64,000 nt of DNA from contig NZ_CP041614.1 of the NCBI RefSeq assembly GCF_007197555.1, forward strand, positions 984,001 through 1,048,000. Reading direction: 5' to 3'. The position numbers and the translations under genes were made by a program. Under the pieces are notes generated by a model. That model saw only the letters and a list, made by a program, of their open reading frames with translations, was not told the origin of the DNA and ran no database searches. Source of the DNA: Shewanella psychropiezotolerans. Its GTDB lineage: Bacteria; Pseudomonadota; Gammaproteobacteria; Enterobacterales; Shewanellaceae. The first letter of the stretch is position 1. Every line of letters starts with the position of its first letter. Shown piece by piece: positions 27,450 to 36,207 of this stretch.

Positions 27450-28322
27450 ATGAAAAAATTATTAATCATAGTCCTCAATGTCCTCATCATAGGCGGCGCA
27501 CTGTTTCTGGGTTATCAGAAATACCAGGAGTACTTTAACAACCCCTGGACTCGTGATGGCCAGATTAGAGCCAATGTGATCAAGCTGGCTCCCCGGGTTT
27601 CCGGTCCTCTGGTGCAAGTTTATATCAAGGATAACCAGTTTGTGCATAAGGGAGATCTGCTGTTTCAGATCGATCCCAGTACCTATGAAGTCTCACTCTC
27701 CCAAGCCGAAGTCGGGCTGGAGCGGGCCAAGTTGAGCTCGCAGGGTAAGAAGATTGAGTTCGATCGCCTTCAGGACATCAGGGCGAAAGATAAGGGAGCC
27801 GTTTCCCATAAAGATTTGATCCGCCGTGAGATAGCTTACGAAGAGTCCAAGCTTAAGATTAAGGCCTCCGAGGAGCAGTTGAAGGCGGCCAGAATGAATC
27901 TTGGCTTCACTAATATTTATGCTCCTGTAGAGGGTTATGTCTCTAACATAGACATCCAGATCGGTACCCAGGCTGTGATGAATCAGCCGCTTATCGCTCT
28001 GGTCGACAGCAATAGCTTCTGGGCCTTCGCCTATTTTCGTGAGAGTGAGTTAGAGCAGATACATATAGGCAGTACTGCCATGGTGACCCTGATGGCACAC
28101 CCAGATAAGCCTATCGAGGCCAAAGTGGAATCGATAGGCTGGGGCATAGCGCCTAAAGACGGTACCGTGGGCTATAACTTGCTGCCAAATGTGAATCCTG
28201 TCTTTCAGTGGATCCGCTTGGCACAACGTATTCCTGTGCGTATTACCTTAGACGAGCTTCCCGAGGGAGTAGAGTTGAGATTCGGCCTGTCAGCTTCGAT
28301 CATGGTGCTCGGCGATGAATAA
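27450..28322 (+). CDS. HlyD/EmrA-type membrane fusion protein (AaeA-like)
   Basis: A 290-residue periplasmic adaptor: one N-terminal membrane helix (LLIIVLNVLIIGGALFLGY), a biotinyl-lipoyl half (PRVSGPLVQVYIKDNQFVHKGDLLF), a short helical hairpin (~90-150), the second lipoyl half (IYAPVEGYVSNIDIQIGTQAV) and a barrel domain. It links the inner-membrane FUSC protein with the outer-membrane duct. I use the ATG at 27450; the GTG at 27441 adds three residues. Its end overlaps the start of the channel gene by eight bases, an operon-type coupling. Confidence 0.87.
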   Translation: MKKLLIIVLNVLIIGGALFLGYQKYQEYFNNPWTRDGQIRANVIKLAPRVSGPLVQVYIKDNQFVHKGDLLFQIDPSTYEVSLSQAEVGLERAKLSSQGKKIEFDRLQDIRAKDKGAVSHKDLIRREIAYEESKLKIKASEEQLKAARMNLGFTNIYAPVEGYVSNIDIQIGTQAVMNQPLIALVDSNSFWAFAYFRESELEQIHIGSTAMVTLMAHPDKPIEAKVESIGWGIAPKDGTVGYNLLPNVNPVFQWIRLAQRIPVRITLDELPEGVELRFGLSASIMVLGDE

Positions 28323-28977
28323 GAAAATCAATCAGGAAAATAACTTCTACTACATGACCTTCGCGCTCATTGGCTTACTGGTAACCTCATCTCTGGTAGA
28401 GGTGATGCCGAGCGGTATCTTAGAATATGTACTCGAAGGGGTGATAGTGCTGACTTTTCTGGTCTGCATATTGAGTTTGCGTTTTGATCCTCGTTGGAAA
28501 CGCTTCATGCAGATGTTGGCGCTATGCTGGGTGCTTGCCTCGATACTCAGGCAAGCTTTAGGCATACAGGAGATAGATCTGTTGGTGCTGCTGATCATGT
28601 TTGCCTTTTTCTGGGGGACATTTAGATCTATCTCCAGGCAGATCTTATTTACCGGCACAGTGGACGGCAACAAGGTGGTGGGGTCTGTGGCCCTGTTCCT
28701 CCTGATGGGCTTGATGTGGACCATTGCCTACCTTATGGTCATGGAGTTTGCGCCACATTCTTTCACTGGCATGAGCCAGATGTCCTGGGGGGAAAACTTC
28801 TCTCAGCTGGCCTATTTTAGTTTCGTTACTTTAACCACATTAGGCTATGGGGATATCAGTCCCATCAGCCCATTTTCACAAGTCCTTGTCTACATGGAAG
28901 CGATCGCCGGAGTGTTTTATATGGCTATCGTGGTAGCGAGTTTAGTGAGTTCAAATCAGGGAAAACAACATGGATAA
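28315..28977 (+). CDS. Potassium-channel-like (two-TM pore, Kch-type) protein
   Basis: A 220-residue membrane protein. The selectivity filter TTLGYGD is at residues 174-180, between a pore helix (FSQLAYFSFVTL) and a last helix (VYMEAIAGVFYMAIVVASLV), so the C-terminal half is an ion-channel (Ion_trans_2) pore. The first part has four more hydrophobic helices (Kch-like, without RCK domain). It sits inside the FUSC efflux operon, overlapping genes at both ends by eight bases, which is unusual for a K+ channel. Family sure; physiological role inferred only from context: a channel could balance charge or osmotic load during acid efflux. Confidence 0.82.
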   Translation: MNKKINQENNFYYMTFALIGLLVTSSLVEVMPSGILEYVLEGVIVLTFLVCILSLRFDPRWKRFMQMLALCWVLASILRQALGIQEIDLLVLLIMFAFFWGTFRSISRQILFTGTVDGNKVVGSVALFLLMGLMWTIAYLMVMEFAPHSFTGMSQMSWGENFSQLAYFSFVTLTTLGYGDISPISPFSQVLVYMEAIAGVFYMAIVVASLVSSNQGKQHG

Positions 28978-30136
28978 TCAACAAGGAAATAATCGAGTGG
29001 GAAATCAGCAGAGTAAAATATTCGTCAATAACATGATGGAGTCGGCTATTCGCATCGGCTTGCTGTTTATGCTTATCGTATGGACGTATGACATTATCAG
29101 GCCCTTCGTCATTCCCGTGTTGTGGGGTGCCATCATAGCCGTGGCCTTGATGCCACTAACCCAGAAACTTGAGAAGGCCTTTAAGGGCAGACGCGGACTG
29201 GCTGCGACTGCATTGGCTATTATCGGAGTCGCCCTACTGGTCGTTCCATTTGTCCTAGTCTCAGGTTCAATATTCGATGGCGTCAGCCGTACCATAGAGG
29301 TGTTGCAGAGTGGTGATGTTAAGATACCTGGCCCGACCCAGAGGGTGGCCGATATTCCAGTGATCGGCGATAAGCTTTATGAAATATGGGCCTTGTTCTC
29401 CACTAACCTGGAGAAGGCGGTGCAGCACTTCCTGCCTGAGATAAAGACGGCCGTGGGCACTATAGCCTCGGTAATAGGGAGCAGCTTGGCGACTCTGATG
29501 ATGTTTATCATCTCCTTAGCTATAGCGGCGGGTTTCATGTCCCATGCGGAGAAGATCTCTGAGGCCGTTAGCACTGTCGCAGTACGTGTTGTGGGTAAGA
29601 ATGGCGAGCAGTGGACCACACTAACCGCCGCGACCATACGCAGCGTCTTGCTTGGGGTTGTCGGCGTGGCATTCATCCAGTCCATGTTAATCGGCTCCGC
29701 CATGTTCGTGTTTGACGTACCCGCGGCAGGGCTGATCACCTTAGGTGTGCTGATACTCGGTATCGCCCAGCTGCCGGCACTGATTGTTGTGCTACCTGTT
29801 ATTTTCTATGTGTTTTCTACTCAGGATACGACACCAGCGACCATCTTTACTATATGGGTGCTGATTGCTGGCGTGTCGGATAACTTCCTTAAGCCTCTGT
29901 TGATGGGACGTGGCGTGGATGTGCCTATGCCAGTTATCTTAATTGGTGCCATCGGCGGCATGCTGTCGGCCGGGATCATAGGTTTGTTCCTCGGCGCCGT
30001 CGTGCTTGCCATCTGGTATGAGTTATTTGTTGCCTGGTTGAAGGTCGACAAGGAACAAGGGGCAAAGCAAGAGCTGACGATTGAAGGTGACACATCTGAG
30101 CCTAAGTTTGAAGCTGTGGCTAATGAGGTCAAATAG
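28970..30136 (+). CDS. AI-2E family transporter (PerM/YhhQ-like)
   Basis: A 388-residue protein with about eight membrane helices in the pattern of the AI-2E exporter family (PF01594): N-terminal helices with IRPFVIPVLWGAIIAV, the middle extracellular loop, and the conserved C-terminal part DNFLKPLLMGRGVDVPMPVILIGAIGG with LGLFLGAVVLAIW-like end. Some members export autoinducer 2, others move Na+ or organic compounds, so the substrate is open. It is the last gene of the efflux operon, overlapping the channel gene by eight bases, and is followed by a terminator at 30186-30210. Confidence 0.85.
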   Translation: MDNQQGNNRVGNQQSKIFVNNMMESAIRIGLLFMLIVWTYDIIRPFVIPVLWGAIIAVALMPLTQKLEKAFKGRRGLAATALAIIGVALLVVPFVLVSGSIFDGVSRTIEVLQSGDVKIPGPTQRVADIPVIGDKLYEIWALFSTNLEKAVQHFLPEIKTAVGTIASVIGSSLATLMMFIISLAIAAGFMSHAEKISEAVSTVAVRVVGKNGEQWTTLTAATIRSVLLGVVGVAFIQSMLIGSAMFVFDVPAAGLITLGVLILGIAQLPALIVVLPVIFYVFSTQDTTPATIFTIWVLIAGVSDNFLKPLLMGRGVDVPMPVILIGAIGGMLSAGIIGLFLGAVVLAIWYELFVAWLKVDKEQGAKQELTIEGDTSEPKFEAVANEVK

Positions 30137-30185
30137 CTAACGATTTTTACTGACTCAAGGGAGCCTAGCAGGTTACCACCAGAGG

Positions 30186-30210
30186 AGGAGAGCATAGGCT
30201 CTCCTTTTTT
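30186..30210 (+). terminator. Rho-independent terminator of the efflux operon
   Basis: GGAGAGC pairs with GCTCTCC around ATAG, followed by six T, 50 bases after the AI-2E gene stop. Confidence 0.92.
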
Positions 30211-30225
30211 ATGGGGTTCAGTATT

Positions 30226-30540
30226 ATACCAATTCCATTAAATTGATGAACAATTCAGAGCTCTCTCAGGGCTTTTAATTCACGGCGCATTGTTGAGGAA
30301 ATGGTTATTCCCTTTTGAGGCAAAGCAACACAGAAGTAGAAGTCCTGAGAAGCTCACGTAGTGCGGGTTTAAAAATACTTTATGCTGCGCAAGTGGCTTT
30401 CGATATACGACTGCATGGATGCTGGAGGTAGAGCAACGCAGGAGCTTGTTGCCGAGAATAACTATTAGCTTCAATCCCCTTACTTGCCTACAGCATTTTT
30501 AACTCCCGCTGAATGATCACTTACTTAATGGAACTGGTAT
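30226..30540. mobile_element. MITE-like element with 16-bp terminal inverted repeats
   Basis: The left end ATACCAATTCCATTAA (30226-30241) and the right end TTAATGGAACTGGTAT (30525-30540) are inverted repeats with one mismatch. The 315 bases between them encode no transposase and no credible gene. The ends and the internal sequence look like the non-autonomous repeat that I recall as multicopy in Shewanella genomes. A possible 2-base target duplication is too short to be sure. Only one copy is in this window. Confidence 0.6.
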
Positions 30541-30600
30541 CATCTATAGTGGCTTTAGGTTAGCGTTAATTTATGCACTGCAAGAGACTCATATAGCCCT

Positions 30601-31479
30601 ATGTTAGATGCCATCTGTACCTTAGATGAGACCAAGCCGGTTACTTATACCGTGTTTAAGTTTCAAAAATTGAGTGATGCCGATATTGAACATTATCGGC
30701 AGTCCCTCATATGCCCAGCTTGTAATGGCAAGGCGTACTTCCGCAAAGCCTCGAAAGATGGCAAGGCCGCCTGTTTTGGCTCTCGTTACCACCAGACAGA
30801 TTGCAGTGAATTTAACCCTTCAAATGCAAAAGTGCGTGAAGAGCTTGCCGCCATCGAAGTTAATCAACTGCTGGTGGACAACGATGCCCTGGTCATTGAT
30901 TTTTCTAAACGAGCTGGAGGAAAGTGCGCTAGTCTTAGCTCAGCAGATAAAAAGGTTGTCGTTGAGAGTAAAGCTGATAAAGGTAATACAGACTTAGCAG
31001 AAATAGGCGCAGATAAAGCAGGGACTCAAGATGAGCAGTCTGGTATGAGCCGAGTCTCTTCGGAGGGATTGGACAAACTGCTTCACAGTTTACTTAGGGG
31101 CAGTGAACTGGCCGAATCAGATCTCTGGGTCTATACCGATGAGAAGTACCGTTGGCGGGCCAAGAACTTGTTCGTTAACTTTGCCGATGCTGAGCCTACC
31201 GACAACGGTGCGCCGCGTATGTACTGGGGAACCCTCTCTCACAGCGATAAAAATATGCACTGGCTCAATCCTGCCGATTGCAGGGATGTGGGTATTCCTG
31301 TCGAAGATTATCAAGAGGCCTTGTGTAAGAGATTTGATATCCAAGAGCGACGCGACCTTGAAGGTGCAGGGATCATCATTTTTGGTAAGTGTTTTTTCAA
31401 TAAGGATAAGACCCGAAAGATCATTCAGCTGTGGGGTAAAGACATTAGTCGGATGGCTATCTCTAAGTTAGATGATTAG
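30601..31479 (+). CDS. Unknown protein with N-terminal Cys-rich (zinc-type) motif
   Basis: A 292-residue soluble protein. Near residue 37 it has CPACNGKAYFRKASKDGKAACF, then HQTDC: a possible Zn-ribbon or DNA-contact element like the N-terminal part of CoiA-type competence proteins. The middle (~95-155) is Ser/Ala/Lys-rich low complexity. The C-terminal half has WYTDEKYRWRAKNLFVNFADAE-like beta/alpha pattern and NPADCRDVG. I do not recognise the family and assign no function. It starts 61 bases after the MITE-like element and has no co-directional partner closer than 328 bases. Confidence 0.55.
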   Translation: MLDAICTLDETKPVTYTVFKFQKLSDADIEHYRQSLICPACNGKAYFRKASKDGKAACFGSRYHQTDCSEFNPSNAKVREELAAIEVNQLLVDNDALVIDFSKRAGGKCASLSSADKKVVVESKADKGNTDLAEIGADKAGTQDEQSGMSRVSSEGLDKLLHSLLRGSELAESDLWVYTDEKYRWRAKNLFVNFADAEPTDNGAPRMYWGTLSHSDKNMHWLNPADCRDVGIPVEDYQEALCKRFDIQERRDLEGAGIIIFGKCFFNKDKTRKIIQLWGKDISRMAISKLDD

Positions 31480-31608
31480 CAGGTGTTAAAGGGAGCACTG
31501 GCTGGCAGCTAAATCCGGGTGCTGTACTGCTTATTCGAGATGCATTGCAAAGTGGGAAGTATTTTTGCATTTAGCGAACAATAGTTTTCATCTGGATTCT
31601 TCTTTTCG

Positions 31609-31648
31609 TTATTAAGTTAGCTGAAATAAATATCAGCTAACTTAATAA
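31609..31648. terminator. Perfect 16-bp hairpin downstream of the Cys-rich gene
   Basis: TTATTAAGTTAGCTGA (31609-31624) pairs exactly with TCAGCTAACTTAATAA (31633-31648) around eight bases. It is AT-rich with no U-run right after it, so it may be a weak terminator, an RNA-stability element or a protein site. Confidence 0.55.
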
Positions 31649-31807
31649 TAATTTAGATGATTATCTTTTTATTTGCCCATGATAAACCGAGTGAAACAAA
31701 GTTATAATTATGGTTCTGATTGATTTTGGCACAGCATATGCTGTATTAAAGTCTAGCTGTTTATATCCGATATAAAGGATATAGATGAGTCATTCGAGGA
31801 ATCAATT

Positions 31808-32020
31808 ATGTCAATTACAAGCCAAGATAAACCAGCCATGCCAGAGTTGCATTTTAAAGTTAATCATCACCTCTATGAAACCTCTAGCTCATACCGTTGT
31901 AGAGTCGATTACGTTATCAAGTTGCTCGCCGCCGAAGAGTTAGATCAGGCTAAGGAGGCTCAATGCGCTAAGGAAGATGTGATCAATTTGGAGAAAGATT
32001 TTATTAGAGGTTATAACTAA
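31808..32020 (+). CDS. Unknown 70-residue protein
   Basis: A short soluble protein with no signal. It opens with ATG after GAGGAATCAATT, a fair ribosome site, and shows an amphipathic helical second half (YVIKLLAAEELDQAKEAQCAKEDVINLEKDF). No family recognised. Codon use and the ribosome site make it a real candidate, but nothing else supports it; it may be missed or rejected by other annotations. Confidence 0.45.
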   Translation: MSITSQDKPAMPELHFKVNHHLYETSSSYRCRVDYVIKLLAAEELDQAKEAQCAKEDVINLEKDFIRGYN

Positions 32021-32400
32021 TAGAATTTAATCTGGATTGTGATTTTGGCAGGCTTAAAGTATAGGTATTAGCTTGCCATTGGCGAAGCCGAGGCTCAGTA
32101 TTTAATAAACAGTTTTATACTGGCGAATCTTATAAGGTATCCCATTGTCAGGTGTGAACTCGTCTATACCTTATGTTTTATGATAAAAGCTAATTAAGCT
32201 TATTTTCCTACCATAATGAATTTTATAACTGATTTATCGTGTTTTAGCAGGCCAATATTTCGCCTTCTTGATTAAGGGGGATATAAATCACTAAGAGTTA
32301 GGCTCATGGTTTATACGTATTTAACAATATGTTATGGATGTTTTATATCTATTGGGATAACTTGACCTCATCTAAATTCCTGTATCTGTGAAGGGATCCA
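32021..32400. other. 380-bp AT-rich region with no supported gene
   Basis: The only structure is an inverted repeat, ATAAGGTAT at 32132-32140 and ATACCTTAT at 32166-32174, with a 25-base loop. Promoter for the next gene should be here. Confidence 0.35.
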
Positions 32401-32888
32401 ATGTCCTCAGAAAATACCAAGATATTGTTCCTTAGTTTATTCCTCTTACTGGCTGCGACTGGAGTCGGGATAGGCATGTATGTTAATGCGGGCAAACATG
32501 ATCAAGATAAAAGCTTAGTTCCCCTCATCATAGGTTCTTGGGTGAAGATCCCTGGTATTTGCGAGGGTAAGACCCATTACGACGAACTGGTAGAGATACT
32601 GTCTAAGGACTCGCTTAGGGTTAAGGGGGGGTGATGAACATAGCCGATTTTTCAATATCAAAGACCTCGCCGATTGAGATAAGTTGTGATGCTGTGGGTG
32701 AAGGTGAGATGTTCGCTCAAACTTCATTTATGGCCGATAAGTTCTCTCGTTTTTATTTGGGCAAGATTGGTGACTACACCATTATGAAAAATGTGTCACC
32801 AGCGGGAGAGTTGTGGTTTAAACTCGATACTCATTTCCAACAGAAGCTGCAAGCGATGAGCGATACTAAAAACAAACGCAGACTCTGA
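32401..32888 (+). CDS. Unknown membrane-anchored protein, frameshifted at a G run
   Basis: Two reading frames meet at 32625-32631, seven G in a row. The first (77 residues) opens with a membrane helix (ILFLSLFLLLAATGVGIGMYV) and ends in SKDSLRVKGG; the second goes on NIADFSISKTSPIEISCDAVGEG and ends with a basic tail. With one more G the reading is Arg-Val-Lys-Gly-Gly-Val-Met-Asn, and the hydrophobic/polar strand pattern runs through the join, so I predict one protein of ~162 residues anchored by an N-terminal helix with a beta-rich domain outside. Function unknown. It lies 63 bases before the cold-shock-domain gene on the same strand and may be co-transcribed with it. Confidence 0.6.
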
Positions 32889-32951
32889 GGTGAGCGAATT
32901 TAGGCTGGCTCATTTACAAAGAAGAACTTAAGGATAGACCCAGATACAGGT

Positions 32952-33395
32952 ATGAAAACTCAGATATTAAAGGGCTTATTGATCCGCTGGAATGATGATA
33001 AAGGGTTTGGATTTCTCAGGCCAGATGCATCTCATGTAGATATGGTCACTTTACATGGGCCGGCTAGCGATCAGGAAATATTTATTCATATCTCAGTCTT
33101 GAAACATATGAGCAGGCGCCCCAAGGTCGGAGACACCATCTTCTTTCTGATAGAAACTAAACTCGACAGTAAACTCAATGCCATCCAGGCTTATATTGAA
33201 GGGGTCGAAGCCAATACTGATAATGTGAAGGATAATAAACCCTATCTAGGTAACGGCAATAGTAAGATCCCTATCTCCTCATCGGCTGTTATAGCACGGC
33301 TATTAATCATCGCCGTGCTGCTTATCGGTGGCAGCCTGATTTATCAGATGTTCACTGACTCGAATACCACAGAGGATGTACACAGAGCGCAGTAA
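32952..33395 (+). CDS. Cold-shock domain protein with C-terminal membrane helix
   Basis: 147 residues. Residues ~5-75 are a cold-shock (OB-fold) domain: GLLIRWNDDKGFGFLRP (RNP-1-like KGFGFL) and EIFIHISVL (RNP-2-like FIHIS), so it may bind RNA or single-stranded DNA. The usual basic surface is partly kept. After a polar linker a single helix follows (AVIARLLIIAVLLIGGSLIYQMF, ~110-132). CSD plus C-terminal membrane helices occur in the DUF1294 group, but there several helices follow. It ends exactly where the convergent transporter gene ends (33395/33396). Confidence 0.78.
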   Translation: MKTQILKGLLIRWNDDKGFGFLRPDASHVDMVTLHGPASDQEIFIHISVLKHMSRRPKVGDTIFFLIETKLDSKLNAIQAYIEGVEANTDNVKDNKPYLGNGNSKIPISSSAVIARLLIIAVLLIGGSLIYQMFTDSNTTEDVHRAQ

Positions 33396-34334
33396 TCAAG
33401 GGCTCTTTTTCTTCATCAGCTTATGTTTGATAGAGTCCATGGCCGTTTCACCGAACTGATATAGGCCCAGGCCGGAAATTACAAACATGGCGCCTATGAC
33501 TAAGGCATCTGTGATTGTCTCGCCATTAAGCTGAGCCCCTAACATCATGGCGAACACAGGTGTTATTAAGGTCACGAGGGCGACAGTACTCGCCTTCAGA
33601 TTTTGTAGGATATAGAAGTAAGCGATAAAGCCTATCAGGGAGCCAAACACCCCCAGATACAGGATCGACCAGAGTGATCTCTCCTGCCATGTCTCTATTG
33701 GTAGGGTGCCGTCGAATATCAACCAAGCCAAGGCAAATATTGGCGTCGAAAATGCTAATGCACCAACCGTACTCGCGATGGGATGAATATTGATTTTGAT
33801 GGTCTTTATTAACACGCCACTGAGACTAAATAGAAATACCGCAGTCAAGATCAGCATCAGGCCAATCCAGCTATCCGAGCCCAATGAAAGTTTAGATGAA
33901 CAAACAATCCCTAATCCGATAAAAGCCATGGCCAGGGCTAATAGTTTCATGGGGCCAAATTTGGCCTCACCGAGCAGCTTCTGAGCTAGCAAACCTGAAA
34001 TTAGCGGCGACAGACCGAAGATCAGGGACATGGTTCCCGATGCCAGATAGCGAGCCGAAAAGTAGCTGAGCAACATGCCGCCGACTATGCCTATGGATGA
34101 GACGCCATAAAGCTTTATTGCCGTCCTGCTCCATGGCAATCGAATACGGGTTATAAGCAAGATCAAGCTCCCCAGAGACAAGGCGATCATCATTCTCAGC
34201 AACACAGCCATGGTCGGATGAACAGACTCGCTGCTCCAGACTATGCCCAGTGGAGTGGTAGACCAGATCAAAACCACAGATAAAAAGGCTGCGGGAACCA
34301 GTCTGGGTAATGTTGCCGGGACTTGCATTGTCAT
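33396..34334 (-). CDS. EamA/DMT-superfamily transporter
   Basis: A 312-residue protein with ten predicted membrane helices as two EamA repeats. The segment SRYLASGTMSLIFGLSPLISGLLAQKL, then VVALVTLITPVFAMMLGAQLNGE, matches the two conserved loops of drug/metabolite exporters (RhaT/YddG type). Substrate is unknown. It ends base-to-base with the cold-shock gene; there is no gene upstream on its strand within 500 bases. Confidence 0.82.
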   Translation of the reverse strand: MTMQVPATLPRLVPAAFLSVVLIWSTTPLGIVWSSESVHPTMAVLLRMMIALSLGSLILLITRIRLPWSRTAIKLYGVSSIGIVGGMLLSYFSARYLASGTMSLIFGLSPLISGLLAQKLLGEAKFGPMKLLALAMAFIGLGIVCSSKLSLGSDSWIGLMLILTAVFLFSLSGVLIKTIKINIHPIASTVGALAFSTPIFALAWLIFDGTLPIETWQERSLWSILYLGVFGSLIGFIAYFYILQNLKASTVALVTLITPVFAMMLGAQLNGETITDALVIGAMFVISGLGLYQFGETAMDSIKHKLMKKKSP

Positions 34335-34833
34335 CTTGTACCTCGCTTACTTTTGGTATTAATAATTTGAAGAAAAACCTGAGTCTTGGTCATCAAATTT
34401 GTGGTAAGCCGAGAAGAGAGCGGAGCGAAGAAGGGGGAGTTATCTGCCGCATTGCTATCTTTTGCGGCTGGGTAATGGTTTAGACTAGTACTCTATTTCC
34501 ATCTCATCCGCGGGCCGATTCGGCCACACACAAGTCATCACACGGGGATCGGTATTCGTTACTAGGAGTCGTAATTGAATCGATACCAGCTTATCTTGAT
34601 GACTTGTTTGAGATTGAGTTAACTGCATGAACTAAACCCTGTTCCTAAACTTGGGGAATTAAGTGAACATTCATAGTGTATCTCTTAAGGTATACTGTCA
34701 ATTAGAAAATCTAAATTAATTTATGCTAATGTGGGTCGGGGTTTTTCTTGAATAAATGTCATGTGGATTTTAAATTAAAGATTTGATATAAAAGATATTT
34801 TAACATTTGGATGTTGAGATTATAAGGACATAA
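34335..34833. other. 499-bp divergent intergenic region
   Basis: Between the EamA gene and the solute-binding-like gene. No gene is supported; the 34640-34800 part is AT-rich and may hold the promoter of the right-hand gene. Confidence 0.35.
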
Positions 34834-35732
34834 GTGTCAGTTAGCTATATGCATAGATTTTTGTTTTCCTCTTTTCTATTTGTACTCACCGCTCTGATTA
34901 ATCCTGTCGGTGCCTCTTCGGCTGAGAGGAATACAGTCGCAGTGGTTCGATACAATGTTTCGACTCAAGATGTTGACGAAAAACAGAACTATTATATAGA
35001 GGTACTAAAGTTAGCACTAAAGAAAAGTCAGCCTGAGTTTGGCCCCTTCGGTCTAAAGCCCGTGTTTATGGCAATGCCTCAGGGGAGAGCGGTTAAATCT
35101 GTGGCTCGTGGCCAGCTTATCGATCTGGTTTGGACAATGACATCCCCCAGCGTGAGAAAGAGCTAAGAGCTATATATATTCCTATCATGAAGGGGTTAAT
35201 GGGCTATCGAATTGCAATTATTCGCAGTGGTGAGCAGCAAAGGTTCACAGATATCCAAACTTTAGCTGAGTTTCAAAGTATTATTTTAGGACAGGGGCAA
35301 GATTGGCCCGATACCGATATTCTGCGGTCACAAGGATTTATTGTGGTATCAGGTAAAGGCGACAAGATGATAGATATGCTATTAAAGGGACGCTTTGATG
35401 CTTTTCCTCGGGGATTGCATGAGCCCTGGGATGAAGTTAAGGGCCAGGATGATATTCAGGTTGAGTCGAGTCTGTTAATCAAGTATTCCTCGCCTATCTA
35501 CTTCTTCGTCAATAAGAATAATGAGCAACTGGCTCAACGTATCGAGAAGGGGCTAATCTTAGCCATAGAAGATGGCAGTTTTGATGCACTCTTTAACAGC
35601 CACTCGGCTACAGCCGATATACTGGACAAAGCTAAGCTGGATACACGTAAGATTTTTGAGATAGATAATCCGAGTCTATCTGCCCGGAGTCGAAAATTAC
35701 TCGATAATAAAGCTCTCTGGCTGTGCCACTAG
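34834..35732 (+). CDS. Solute-binding-protein-like periplasmic protein, frameshifted
   Basis: Starts with GTG at 34834 after AAGGA; a signal peptide follows (SFLFVLTALINPVGASSA). The mature parts show the type-II periplasmic-binding pattern of ABC/amino-acid (SBP_bac_3-like) domains: VVRYNVSTQDVDEK.. at the N-terminus, and GYRIAIIRS, ILGQGQDWPDTDIL, FDAFPRGLHEP, YFFVNKNNEQLAQRIEKGL in the second piece. The two frames meet at five C (35144-35148); a sixth C reads Thr-Ser-Pro-Gln-Arg-Glu and joins them into ~299 residues. No transporter genes are near, so it may serve as a sensor-like or orphan binding protein. Function unknown. Confidence 0.7.
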
Positions 35733-35825
35733 ATGACAGAAGAGGTTTAGCACGCGATTCTTATCTGACGGGATTCTTGTGTGGGGGGAGATGGTGTTCA
35801 GCGAATCTAACTTGTTCGCTTAAAG

Positions 35826-36053
35826 CTAGGCAATGCCCATAATCAGTGTCCCTAAAAAATCGAAAGGGGCATTGCCCTTCAGCACATGCCCCTTCTGTTG
35901 TTTGCGGTTGTATGAACCTTTGCCTTTCTTGGGTTTCTCGGTTCTCATTCTAAAAAGCTCGCTGGTGACTAATGCTTTTAAGGCGTTGTCTTTGATTGTG
36001 CCGCGACCGCTATCATGTTCCAAAACGGTGTCGGACTTACGATGTTTAGCCAT
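35826..36053 (-). CDS. arfA: Alternative ribosome-rescue factor A
   Basis: ArfA frees ribosomes stalled on messages without a stop codon by recruiting release factor 2. The 75-residue product has the core of the family: [18 protein letters not shown], then [12 protein letters not shown]. In E. coli the arfA message is itself cut in a coding hairpin by RNase III, so that the protein is only made when tmRNA rescue fails. A hairpin in the last 17 codons here fits the same control. ATG at 36053 with AGGAA 8 bases upstream. It is monocistronic. Confidence 0.9.
   Translation of the reverse strand: MAKHRKSDTVLEHDSGRGTIKDNALKALVTSELFRMRTEKPKKGKGSYNRKQQKGHVLKGNAPFDFLGTLIMGIA
35829..35876 (-). promoter_or_regulatory. 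Coding-region hairpin in arfA, likely RNase III site
   Basis: GGCAATGCCC (35829-35838) and GGGCATTGCC (35867-35876) are perfect ten-base arms around 28 bases. They lie within the last 17 codons of arfA; the stop codon is at 35826-35828. In E. coli a hairpin near the end of arfA is cleaved by RNase III, giving a non-stop message; this hairpin has the same position. Confidence 0.65.
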
Positions 36054-36207
36054 CGAATATTCCTATTTAATTTGTTTGAATTTTCTCTTGTTAACGTTAG
36101 TGATAAAGCCAGCCATAAGGGCTAGCTCTGTGGGCGACTATAATCCAGAGTTGATGGATAAGTAAACCGTTTTTTCATAGTTCACCTATGTTGAAATTAC
36201 CTCAGAT

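Noticed and set aside
30280..30474. A 64-residue open frame inside the MITE-like element
   Set aside because: No ribosome site, no family pattern, and it lies wholly in the non-coding repeat.
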